DNA from: Amycolatopsis orientalis DSM 43388
GTDB taxonomy: Bacteria > Actinomycetota > Actinomycetes > Mycobacteriales > Pseudonocardiaceae
Direction: 5' to 3'
Length of the DNA: 64,000 nt
Assembly: GCF_000411975.1 (NCBI RefSeq)
Contig: NZ_ASXG01000124.1
Coordinates: 29,070 to 93,069 of the forward strand
In this document: piece by piece, positions 17,843 to 26,042 of the stretch
How positions within the stretch are numbered: position 1 is the first letter of the stretch
How the letters are laid out: every line of letters begins with the position of its first letter
Program-made: the position numbers and the translations under genes
The notes under the pieces: generated by a model
Database searches by the model: none
What the model was told of the DNA's origin: nothing
The model's input: only the letters and a program-made list of their open reading frames with translations

Positions 17843-19714
17843 ATGGCACGTTTGATCGAGACCGCGACCGAAGCACTGCAGACCGTGGAGGTCGACGTAG
17901 TCACCCTCGACCTCATCGAGAACGGCCTGCGCAACGCCCGGCACGAGATGGACGAGGTGCTGTTTCGCACGGCGCTGTCCCCCGGTATCCGCGAGCAGCA
18001 CGACGAGTTCCCGCTCATCGCCAACCGCGAGGGAAAGATGGTCGTCGGCCAGTTCGGCCTGTCCATTCCGGACTTCCTGGAGAACTTCGAGGAGGACATC
18101 GAGGAGGGCGACGTCCTGCTCACCTCCGACCCGTACTCCTGCGGCGCGGCCATCAGCCACGCCAACGACTGGCTGGTCGTGCTGCCGATCTTCTTCGAGG
18201 GCCGGATCGTCGGCTGGGCCTCGATGTTCGGCCACATGTCCGATGTAGGTGGCAAGACACCCGCCTCGATGCCGACCGACGCGCGCACCATCTACGAGGA
18301 GGGCGTGGTCATCCCGCCCTTCAAGCTGTACAAGAAGGGCAATCTGGACCAGGACGCCCTGAAGATCATCCTCAACCAGGTCCGCAAGCCCGACTGGAAC
18401 CGCGCCGACCTCAACGGCATCGTCGCGGCCTGCCGCACCGCCGCCCGCCGGATCCAGGAGATGTGCGCCCGGTTCGGCGTGCACACCTACAACTCCGCGC
18501 TCGACCAGCTGCTCGACCGCAACTACCGGGCGATGAAGGTCCTGCTGGAGACCGTGTTCAAGGATGGCGAGACCATCTCGTTCACCGACTACATCTGCGA
18601 CGACGGCCTGGGCTACGGCCCCTACGAGCTCAAGCTCAGCCTGACCCGGAGCGGGGAGAAAGTCACCCTCGACTTCTCGGGCAGCAGCCCGCAGGCGCAG
18701 GGGCCGATCAACTACTTCATCAACGAGAACCTCATCCGCATGTTCTTCGGGATCTACATGATCACCGTTGCGGACCCGCAGATCCTGTGGAATGACGGCT
18801 TCTACCCGCTGGTCGACGTCGTCATCCCGGAGGAGTCGTTCTGGAAGCCGAAGTACCCGGCGGCGCTCAACGCCCGCAACCACGGCATCGGCCGCGTGTT
18901 CGACCTGTTCGGAGGCCTGCTCGGGCAGACCAACCCGGACCTGCTCAACGCGGCGGGCTTCTCCTCCTCGCCGCACTTCATGTACTCCGGCACCTACAGC
19001 CAGGGTGAGCGCAAGGGCGAGTGGTTCCAGCTGTACTCGATCGGCTTCGGTGGCATCCCCGGCCGTCCGCTCGGCGACGGTCCGGACGGGCACTCGCTGT
19101 GGCCCTCGTTCGTCAACATCCCGTGCGAATACCTGGAGTCCTACTACCCGCTGCGCATCGAGAAGTGGGAGACGGTCGCCGACACCGGCGGCGCGGGCCT
19201 GCACCGCGGCGGCAACGCCGTAGACGTGGCCTACCGCTTCCTCGAGTCGGGCACCATCGCCATCCACGACGACCGCTGGCTGACCTACCCGTGGGGCGTC
19301 AACGGCGGCGCCCCGGGTGCCCGCAGCCGCAAGTGGATCGAGCGCGTCGGCGGAACCACGGAGGTGCTCGGCAGCAAGGTCCACGACGTGCCCGTCCAGC
19401 CCGGCGACCTGCTGCACTTCGTCACCTGGGGTGGCGGCGGCTGGGGCGACCCGCTCGCCCGCGACCCGGAGCTGGTGGCCCTGGAGGTCCGCCGCGGCCT
19501 GGTCACCGCCGAGGGTGCGCGCCGGTACGGCGTGGTCGTCGACGAGAACGGCGTGGTCGACGTGGCCGCCACCGACCATCTGCGTGCCGAGCTGCAAGCG
19601 AGCCGGCCGGCCTCGCTGCCGACTTTCAACACCGGCCCGGCCATCGAGACGATCCTGGAGCGCGCGCTGGAAGAGACAGGCCTGCCGGCACCGAGTCCGC
19701 CGGTCGCGGGGTGA
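17843..19714 (+). CDS. hyuB: Hydantoinase B-type catalytic subunit
   Basis: 623-residue partner of HyuA, starting 2 bp after the hyuA stop. Family hallmarks are TLDLIENGLRNARHEMDEVL, RTALSPGIREQHDEF, LTSDPYSCGAAISHANDW and the GHMSDVGGKTPASMP segment. LDFSGSSPQAQGPINYF and the late GGAGLHRGGNAVDVAYRF are also characteristic. HyuB proteins carry the active-site metal in hydantoinase and caprolactamase enzymes. Full length, no breaks. Confidence 0.92.
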   Translation: MARLIETATEALQTVEVDVVTLDLIENGLRNARHEMDEVLFRTALSPGIREQHDEFPLIANREGKMVVGQFGLSIPDFLENFEEDIEEGDVLLTSDPYSCGAAISHANDWLVVLPIFFEGRIVGWASMFGHMSDVGGKTPASMPTDARTIYEEGVVIPPFKLYKKGNLDQDALKIILNQVRKPDWNRADLNGIVAACRTAARRIQEMCARFGVHTYNSALDQLLDRNYRAMKVLLETVFKDGETISFTDYICDDGLGYGPYELKLSLTRSGEKVTLDFSGSSPQAQGPINYFINENLIRMFFGIYMITVADPQILWNDGFYPLVDVVIPEESFWKPKYPAALNARNHGIGRVFDLFGGLLGQTNPDLLNAAGFSSSPHFMYSGTYSQGERKGEWFQLYSIGFGGIPGRPLGDGPDGHSLWPSFVNIPCEYLESYYPLRIEKWETVADTGGAGLHRGGNAVDVAYRFLESGTIAIHDDRWLTYPWGVNGGAPGARSRKWIERVGGTTEVLGSKVHDVPVQPGDLLHFVTWGGGGWGDPLARDPELVALEVRRGLVTAEGARRYGVVVDENGVVDVAATDHLRAELQASRPASLPTFNTGPAIETILERALEETGLPAPSPPVAG

Positions 19715-19719
19715 GCTCG

Positions 19720-20334
19720 ATGGGGCGGATCAACGAAGCTTTCGGCGGCCGTCTAGCCGCCGGCGCGCGGCCCGCGGTCGTGTCCATCGACCTGATGCGG
19801 TCATACTTCGTGGAGGGCAGCCCCCTGCGGCTGCCATCCAGCGAGTGCCTCGACTCGGCGGCCAGAGTGCTGGCCGCCGCCCGGGAAAACCATGTACCGG
19901 TGGTACACACCCGGGTGGCGTACGGTCCTGGTGGCGTGGATGGCGGCGTGTTCGTGCGCAAGGTGCCCGCGCTGCGCCATTTGTTCGACGGCGGCGGGGA
20001 ACTGGGGGAGCTGATGCCCCAGGTCGCTCCGGCCGGTGCGGAGGTGGTGCTGGTCAAGCAATATCCGAGCGCCTTCTTCGCCACCCCGCTGGCGCCGATG
20101 CTGCGCGCCCAGGGAGTGGATACCGTCGTCATCGTGGGGGTCAGCACCAGCGGCTGTATCCGCGCCTCGGCGCTCGACGCCATCCAGCACGGGTTCATCC
20201 CGCTGGTCGTGCGCGAGTCGGTCGGCGACCGTACGCCGGAGATCAACGACGCCAACCTGTTCGACATCCAGGAAAAGTGTGGCGAGGTGGTCAGCGAGAC
20301 CGAGGCCGTGACCTACCTGTCGGAGAAGCGATGA
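19720..20334 (+). CDS. Isochorismatase-fold cysteine amidohydrolase (N-carbamoylsarcosine amidase-like)
   Basis: 204-residue hydrolase with the catalytic triad of the superfamily: Asp in VSIDLMRSYFVEG, Lys in EVVLVKQYPSAFFAT, and Cys in VGVSTSGCIRASALDA. The GVSTSGCIRAsA block is typical of N-carbamoylsarcosine amidohydrolase relatives. ATG 19720 is used; a GTG at 19711 overlapping the hyuB stop (GTGA) is equally plausible. After an ATP-dependent hydantoinase, a carbamoyl hydrolase is the expected next step, so HyuAB plus this enzyme read as hydantoin-type ring opening followed by decarbamoylation. Confidence 0.88.
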   Translation: MGRINEAFGGRLAAGARPAVVSIDLMRSYFVEGSPLRLPSSECLDSAARVLAAARENHVPVVHTRVAYGPGGVDGGVFVRKVPALRHLFDGGGELGELMPQVAPAGAEVVLVKQYPSAFFATPLAPMLRAQGVDTVVIVGVSTSGCIRASALDAIQHGFIPLVVRESVGDRTPEINDANLFDIQEKCGEVVSETEAVTYLSEKR

Positions 20335-21224
20335 ACGTTCAGATCGTCGAGGTCGCGCCCCGCGACGGCCTGCAGAACGAGTCGATCATCCTGTCCACCG
20401 AGGCGAAGGTCGAGCTCGTCGAACGGGCTGTGCGGGGCGGGGCCCGCCGGATCGAGGTGACCAGCTTCGTCAACCCGAAGCGGGTGCCGCAAATGGCCGA
20501 CGCCGACGCGCTGATGGCCGCGCTGCCGCGACATGAGGGCGTGACCTACGCGGGTCTGGTGATGACCCAGCGCGGCCTGGAGCGGGCACTCGCCGCCGGG
20601 GTGGACGAGATCAACGCCGTGGTGGTGGCCACCGACACGTTCTGCGGCCGCAACCAGGGCATGACCACGGCCGAAGCCTGTGACATCGCCGCGAGTCTCG
20701 TCGAGTCCGCGCGGGCCGCCGGGGTGTGGAGCACGATCACCATCGGCGCGTCCTTCGGTTGCCCGTTCGAGGGCGAGGTGCCCGTCGAGCGGTTCACCGA
20801 GGTCTTGCTGCGGGTGGTGGACGCGGGGCCCGACGAACTGGCCCTGGCCGACACCATCGGTGTCGCGGTGCCTTCGGACATCACCACCCGGCTAGCGCTG
20901 GCCAGGGAGATCGCCGGGCCGGACCTGCCGTTGCGGGTGCACCTGCACGACACGCGGCACACCGGTGTGGCCAACGCGGCCGCGGCGGTGCAGGCCGGGG
21001 TGACCACATTGGACGCCAGCATCGGCGGCGCGGGCGGTTGCCCGTTCGCGCCCGCCGCGACCGGCAACGTGGCCACCGAGGACCTGGTGTACCTGCTCGA
21101 GCGAACGGGCCTGCCGACTGGGATCGCCCTGTCGACGACCATCGAGACAGCGGGCTGGCTGGAGGAACAGCTGGAAAAGAAGCTGCCGAGTGCCCTGCTG
21201 CGCGCGGGTGGGTTCCCGGCCTGA
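20331..21224 (+). CDS. Hydroxymethylglutaryl-CoA lyase-like HMGL enzyme
   Basis: 297-residue TIM-barrel lyase. Active-site features are VEVAPRDGLQNE (Arg and Asp), metal-binding HLHDTRHTG, and the mobile-loop cysteine in GGAGGCPFAPAATGN, all as in HMG-CoA lyase. It cleaves a 3-hydroxy-3-methylacyl-CoA-type substrate to a shorter acyl-CoA or keto acid. The start is fixed by ATGA overlap with the amidohydrolase. With the CoA-transferase at the operon head, the pathway seems to end in a CoA thioester that is cleaved here. It may act on a homologue of HMG-CoA. Confidence 0.9.
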   Translation: MNVQIVEVAPRDGLQNESIILSTEAKVELVERAVRGGARRIEVTSFVNPKRVPQMADADALMAALPRHEGVTYAGLVMTQRGLERALAAGVDEINAVVVATDTFCGRNQGMTTAEACDIAASLVESARAAGVWSTITIGASFGCPFEGEVPVERFTEVLLRVVDAGPDELALADTIGVAVPSDITTRLALAREIAGPDLPLRVHLHDTRHTGVANAAAAVQAGVTTLDASIGGAGGCPFAPAATGNVATEDLVYLLERTGLPTGIALSTTIETAGWLEEQLEKKLPSALLRAGGFPA

Positions 21225-21701
21225 CACGATCCCCCGCGGGGACTGGGCAACCCGCACCAGCGAGACCACGATGCCCCATCCGGACCGGGCTACTCCACGC
21301 GCGTCGGGTGTGCCGACGCGCGCTGGTCGGCGAGACGAAGCAGGCCAGTAGACCAGGCGCGGGCCAAGGCTGTGGTCGCCCTCGGTAAGGCGAGCTTCCC
21401 GGAAGGATGTGATCGCTGTCGCTGCCCGTGGCCGGGTTGGGGGTTGACGTCCTGCGCGGTGGGTGCCCGTTCACCTGCGGGCCTTCTCGCGCAAGTGGCC
21501 TGGTGAGCTGGGTGAACGACGAGGACCGAGGCTGTGATCCTGGTTTGAACCCCCACAGTCGATCTACGACTGGCTGTAGTTACACGAACACGTCTAGTGC
21601 ACACGTTCAGCGGCTACCGGCGGGAGTTGCCTCATGGCAACGTTGATATCGCTCCGCAAGAATCTTGCAAATCCCCCCGCGCTCACAGGAGACGACGCAC
21701 G
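21225..21701. other. Intergenic region without a supported gene
   Basis: 477 bp between the HMGL gene and the ACP gene. A minus-strand open frame (21290-21604) is Arg/Pro-rich and matches nothing I know; it may be a scrambled IS remnant. The last part (21590-21690) becomes more A/T-rich and ends with ACAGGAGACGA, the ACP ribosome binding site, so the promoter of the PKS operon likely lies here. Confidence 0.5.
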
Positions 21702-21938
21702 ATGTCTGACGTGTCCCGCTATCTTTCTGTTGTTCTGAGCGAAAATTTCGAGGTCGTCGCCGAGGACATCGCGCCAGAGACGACTTTGGACGATCTTGGC
21801 GTGGATTCCGTTGCGACAATCGAACTTGTCGACATTCTCCAGGAGAAGTTCGGCATCAAGATCGCCGATGAGGAGCTGACCAACAAGAACACCGTCGAGC
21901 AGGTGATCGATACCGTCACGGCGAAGGTGGGTGGATAG
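21702..21938 (+). CDS. Acyl carrier protein
   Basis: 78-residue acidic carrier protein. The phosphopantetheine attachment serine is in LDDLGVDSVATIELVDILQE; a second acidic helix IADEELTNKNTVEQVIDTV follows. It starts at ATG 21702 behind AGGAG. It is the first gene of a compact polyketide/fatty-acid-like operon, and its stop lies within the start of the ketosynthase (8-bp overlap), so the two are co-translated. The motif is DSV rather than the common DSL. Confidence 0.93.
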   Translation: MSDVSRYLSVVLSENFEVVAEDIAPETTLDDLGVDSVATIELVDILQEKFGIKIADEELTNKNTVEQVIDTVTAKVGG

Positions 21939-23175
21939 CGCCGTGGCCAGTCGCGCTCCCGCCTCGATCACCGGGATCGGGCTCGTCACTCCGGCTGGCA
22001 TCGGCCGTGCCGCGAACTGGGCCGCCGTGTGCGCCGCACGTCCCACCGCCCGTGTCGTCGATACGCTCAGCGAAGCGCCTGTCGGGTTCGCCAGCACCGT
22101 GCCCGGCACGTTCGACGTCGACCGGCTCACCGGGCGCCGTGTGTCCCGCCACTACGACCGCAGCACCCAGTTCGCGCTCGTCGCCGCGCGAGCCGCACTC
22201 AACGACGCGCGGATCACCGCGGCCGTGCTCGACGAAGCGCGAGTCGCGGTGGTGGTCGGCACCGCGTTCGGTGGGATCCAGGCGTTCGAGGACAACCATG
22301 CCAGGCTTCTGGCCGCGGGCCCGGAAGCGGTGAACGCCCGCTTTCTCCCGAAGAGCTTGGTGAACATGGTCTCCGGAATCCTGTCGATCGAGTTGGGCGC
22401 GACCGGACCCAACATGGTCGTCTCCACGGCTTGCGCGTCCGGCGCGACCGCGATCGGCATCGGCCTCGGTCTGCTGCGTTCTGACGGGGCGGACATCGTG
22501 GTCTGCGGCGGAACGGACGCCAGCGTCACACCGCTGCACGTGGCGGGGTTCCACAAACTCCGCGCGCTGACGCGAGCCCGAAAATATCCGCCTGCCTGCG
22601 CATCTCGCCCGTTCGATCGCGACCACGACGGGTTCGTCATGGCCGAAGGCGCGGGGATTCTGGTGCTCGAACGGGACGACGACGCCGCCGCGCGCGGTGT
22701 CAGGCCGTTCGCCCACCTCGCTGGGTATGGGGCCAGTGCCGATGCACACCACATCACCGCTCCTCACCCGGACGGGCACGGGGCCAAGGCCGCGATCCGT
22801 GCCGCGTGCCGCGACGCCGGGCTCGCCCTCGACGAGATCGACCATGTCAACGCACACGCCACCTCCACACCCACCGGCGACACGGTCGAAGCCGGTGTGA
22901 TCGCAGACCTCATGCCCCGCGCGGTCGTGACCTCCACCAAGGGTGTCACCGGCCACACGCTGGGCGCGGCTGGAACAATCGAGGCCGCGTACGCCGCGCT
23001 GGCGTTGCGCGCACAGACGGTGCCACCAACCGCGAATCTCGACGTTCCGTGTGACCGGGCCCGTGAGCTTGACCTCGTCGCGTCCAACGCTCGCACCGGC
23101 CGGTTCGACACCGCCATCTCCAACAGCTTCGGCTTCGGTGGACACAACGCGGTTCTCGCCTTCACCGCAGCCTGA
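21931..23175 (+). CDS. Beta-ketoacyl-ACP synthase, FabF (KAS II)-like
   Basis: 414-residue condensing enzyme with all catalytic residues: Cys in VVSTACASGATAIG, His in VNAHATSTPTGDT, and Lys/His in TSTKGVTGHTLGAAG. GFVMAEGAGILVLERDD and the SNSFGFGGHNAVLAF end are typical. It is more like FabF/type II KSalpha than modular KS; no chain-length factor lies beside it. GTG 21931 or GTG 21943 could be the start; the first gives overlap with the ACP gene. Confidence 0.9.
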   Translation: MDSAVASRAPASITGIGLVTPAGIGRAANWAAVCAARPTARVVDTLSEAPVGFASTVPGTFDVDRLTGRRVSRHYDRSTQFALVAARAALNDARITAAVLDEARVAVVVGTAFGGIQAFEDNHARLLAAGPEAVNARFLPKSLVNMVSGILSIELGATGPNMVVSTACASGATAIGIGLGLLRSDGADIVVCGGTDASVTPLHVAGFHKLRALTRARKYPPACASRPFDRDHDGFVMAEGAGILVLERDDDAAARGVRPFAHLAGYGASADAHHITAPHPDGHGAKAAIRAACRDAGLALDEIDHVNAHATSTPTGDTVEAGVIADLMPRAVVTSTKGVTGHTLGAAGTIEAAYAALALRAQTVPPTANLDVPCDRARELDLVASNARTGRFDTAISNSFGFGGHNAVLAFTAA

Positions 23176-23196
23176 CCAACGGAAGGAACCCTGGAT

Positions 23197-23961
23197 ATGG
23201 GGCAGATCGCTGTCGTCACCGGTGGCACCGCAGGCATTGGCCTGGCCTGTGCCAAGAAGTTCCTTGACGACGGGGGTACCGTCGTGATCTCCGGACGCTC
23301 CGCCGAACGGGGACGCAAGGCCATCGCCGAGCTCGGGGCGGGCGGCCGGGCCCGCTACATCCCGTGCGATGTCACCGATCCCAAGCAGGTCACCAGCCTG
23401 ATCGAGGAGACCGTCGACGAACACCGACGGATCGATGTGCTGGTCAACAATGCCGGCGGTGTCACCGACGACGGTCGGCCAGTGTCCGAAGTGGATGACG
23501 ACGCACTGGACCGCGCGTTCACCCTCAACGTCAACTCGGCGTTCTGGGCCTGCCGCGCCGTGCTGCCGCACATGCTGCCGCGCGGCTACGGCCGGATCGT
23601 CAACATGTCCTCGATCGCGGGCAAGACCGGTGCCGCCGGGCTCGTCGGCTACACCACCGCCAAGCATGCTCTGATCGGCTTCACCAAGACCCTCGCGAAA
23701 GAGGTCACCACGCGGGGTGTCACCGCCAACGCCGTGTGCCCCGGCATCACGGACACCGAGATGATCCCCCGGGAACTCCAGGGCGCCATCGAAACCGCCG
23801 GTGTCGACTTCGGCCAGGCCGCGGCCTACTACACCGGCGATCTCGGCCGCATGGTCGAACCGTCCGAAGTCGCCGCGGTCGTCGCCGTACTCGTGTCCCC
23901 TCAGGGAGGGGCGATTTCCGGTGCGGCGATCAGTGTCGATGGCGGTTTCACCCAGTACTAG
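23197..23961 (+). CDS. 3-oxoacyl-ACP reductase-like SDR (FabG family)
   Basis: 254-residue classical short-chain dehydrogenase: nucleotide motif VVTGGTAGIGLACAK, NNAG in DVLVNNAGGVTDD, catalytic Ser in NMSSIAGKTG, YxxxK in YTTAKHALIG, and C-terminal AISVDGGFTQY. SGRS after beta-2 and CDVTD fit NADPH use. It lies 21 bp after the KS with a GGAAGG ribosome site, so it most likely reduces the beta-keto product on the ACP. Confidence 0.92.
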   Translation: MGQIAVVTGGTAGIGLACAKKFLDDGGTVVISGRSAERGRKAIAELGAGGRARYIPCDVTDPKQVTSLIEETVDEHRRIDVLVNNAGGVTDDGRPVSEVDDDALDRAFTLNVNSAFWACRAVLPHMLPRGYGRIVNMSSIAGKTGAAGLVGYTTAKHALIGFTKTLAKEVTTRGVTANAVCPGITDTEMIPRELQGAIETAGVDFGQAAAYYTGDLGRMVEPSEVAAVVAVLVSPQGGAISGAAISVDGGFTQY

Positions 23962-23987
23962 CCTGTTTCGTTGGAGAGGACCAGACC

Positions 23988-26042
23988 GTGCCGACCATTC
24001 CGTGGCTGCACCACGACCCCAACCCGGGTGCCGCGGCGCACCTGATCTGTTTCCCCTACTCCGGCGCGCCCGTAACACTGTTCGATGTCTGGCGCATACC
24101 GGGAATCGACGTGCTCCCGGTGATCCTGCCCGGGCGAGGGCCGCGAGGCCACGAACCGTTCGCGCGGTCCTTGCGCACGCTTGCCGAGGAGATCGCCGAC
24201 GAGGTCATCCCGCGGCTCACCGGCCGGTACTACTTCCTCGGCCACTCGATGGGCGCGTGGCTCGCGCATGCCGTCACCACTGTCCTCGCCGAACGCGTCT
24301 CCCCCGGCCCGGAGCGGCTGTTCATCCTGTCGGCCCCGCCACCACACCTACCGCCGCGCCGCTTCTCGTCTCTGCACGGGCTGCCCGATGATGACATCGT
24401 CGCCGAAGTCATCGGGCTTGGCGGGGCGCCCGAGTCGGCCCGCGACGCGATTCGCGCCAATGTCGACGTGATCCGCGCCGATGCCACCGCGGTCGGTCAC
24501 TACCGTCCCGTGCGACACATGCTGCCCTGCCCGATCACGGTCATCAGCGGGACCAGCGACCCCCTGTTCGAGCTGGGTGACCTCGTCGGGTGGCGTGAAA
24601 CCACGCACGCCAATGTCTCGCTCCACTTGCTCGAGGCCGGACACTTCACCGTCACCGAACAGCGTGACGAGATCATCCGCATCGCCGCACGCGATACGCA
24701 CGCCTCTGCCCGCCACATCGACCCGATCGCGGTGATCGGCATGGCCTGCCGCCTTCCCGGAGCCAGCAACCCCGCCGAGTTCTGGGACCTGCTCCGCGAC
24801 GGCCGCGCCGCCGTCGGGCCGGTGCCTGCCGACCGCGTCACCAACCCCCACGAGCCGATCATGCGGGCCGGCGGGTTCGTTACCGACGTGGACCAGTTCG
24901 ATGCCGAACACTTCGGATTCAGCGCCCGGGAGGCACACCGCTCCGATCCGAGGTTGCGGCTGCTGCTCATGGCCGTGCAGGAGGCCATCGACGACGCCGG
25001 GCTCGCCCCGCCCGATATCGCGGGACCCCGCACCGGGATCTGGGTGGGCGAGAGCCATTCCGACTACTGGGATCTGTCCGTGCCCGTCGTGCCGCCGAAC
25101 ATCTACTCGCTGTCCGGCGGAGGGCTGAAGAGCTTCCTGTCCGGCAGGGTGTCGTATTTCTTCGACCTCCAAGGCCCGAGCATCACGCTCGACACCTCCT
25201 GCTCGGCGTCGCTCACCGCGATCCACACCGCGTGCCAGGCCCTGCGCAACGGGGAAGTGGACGCCGCGTTCGCCGCCGGGGCACACCTCATCCTCAACCC
25301 CGACGCCGGACCGTCACACGGCCTTGCGAAGGCCCTGTCCCCACGGGGCCGTTCCGCGTTCGCCAGCGCCGACGCCGACGGCTACGCCCGAGCCGAAGGC
25401 ATCGCGGTCATCCTGCTCAAACGACTCCCCGACGCGGTTCGCGACCGCGACCCGATCCACGCGGTCATCGAAGGATCCGCCATCAACGCCAATGGCCAAT
25501 CCGGCCGCAACATCGTCACCACCAGCGCACCCGGGCAGGTTCGCATGATGCGCGAAGCCCTCGCTGACGCCGGCTGCCACCCCAGCGAGATCGGATACAT
25601 CGAAGCACACGGACCCGGTACCACCGTCGGAGACAGCGTCGAACTCACGGCCCTGCACGAGGTGTATGGAGCGAACCCCCACCCGTGCCTCGTCGGGTCG
25701 GTGAAGACCAACATCGGGCACCTCGAACCGGCCGCCGGGATCGCCGGGTTCATCAAAGCCGTCCTCGCGCTGCAACACGGGAGGGTTCCCGCCTCGCTAC
25801 ACCACAACGCACCCGCGCCAGCCATCGATTGGGACCACTCCGCGCTGCGCGTACCGACCGCGGTGGAGCCGTGGCCGTTCGACGGCCGTCGCCGCGCCGC
25901 CGTCTCCTCATTCGGGCTCTCCGGCGCGAACGCTCACGCCATCATCGCCGCCCCACCCACCCGAACCGGGTCGCGACCACGTCACCCGCAGCGCTCCTGG
26001 AACCTCCGCCGCTACTGGTACAGCGAGGTACTCGCCCGATGA
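23988..26042 (+). CDS. Thioesterase-ketosynthase fusion protein
   Basis: 684 residues in two domains. Residues 1-240 form an alpha/beta thioesterase of the type II PKS/NRPS kind (ICFPYSGAPVTLF, YFLGHSMGAWLAHA with GHSMG serine, late EAGHFTVTEQRDE). From about residue 243 (DPIAVIGMACRLPGASNPAE) a modular-type KS follows, with Cys in TLDTSCSASLTAIH, His in EAHGPGTTVGDS and KTNIGHLEPAAGIAGF. No AT, ACP or other domains follow. TE before KS is the reverse of a normal module end. GTG 23988 is the start, with GGAGAGGA upstream. It overlaps the next gene by ATGA. Confidence 0.88.
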   Translation: MPTIPWLHHDPNPGAAAHLICFPYSGAPVTLFDVWRIPGIDVLPVILPGRGPRGHEPFARSLRTLAEEIADEVIPRLTGRYYFLGHSMGAWLAHAVTTVLAERVSPGPERLFILSAPPPHLPPRRFSSLHGLPDDDIVAEVIGLGGAPESARDAIRANVDVIRADATAVGHYRPVRHMLPCPITVISGTSDPLFELGDLVGWRETTHANVSLHLLEAGHFTVTEQRDEIIRIAARDTHASARHIDPIAVIGMACRLPGASNPAEFWDLLRDGRAAVGPVPADRVTNPHEPIMRAGGFVTDVDQFDAEHFGFSAREAHRSDPRLRLLLMAVQEAIDDAGLAPPDIAGPRTGIWVGESHSDYWDLSVPVVPPNIYSLSGGGLKSFLSGRVSYFFDLQGPSITLDTSCSASLTAIHTACQALRNGEVDAAFAAGAHLILNPDAGPSHGLAKALSPRGRSAFASADADGYARAEGIAVILLKRLPDAVRDRDPIHAVIEGSAINANGQSGRNIVTTSAPGQVRMMREALADAGCHPSEIGYIEAHGPGTTVGDSVELTALHEVYGANPHPCLVGSVKTNIGHLEPAAGIAGFIKAVLALQHGRVPASLHHNAPAPAIDWDHSALRVPTAVEPWPFDGRRRAAVSSFGLSGANAHAIIAAPPTRTGSRPRHPQRSWNLRRYWYSEVLAR

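Noticed and set aside
15732..19597. Minus-strand frames of about 460 and 640 codons opposite hyuA/hyuB
   Set aside because: No family features; the plus-strand genes have all catalytic motifs and proper spacing.
21916..24078. 720-codon minus-strand frame opposite the KS and KR genes
   Set aside because: Arg/Gly/Asp-rich shadow with no domains; KS and SDR motifs are on the plus strand.
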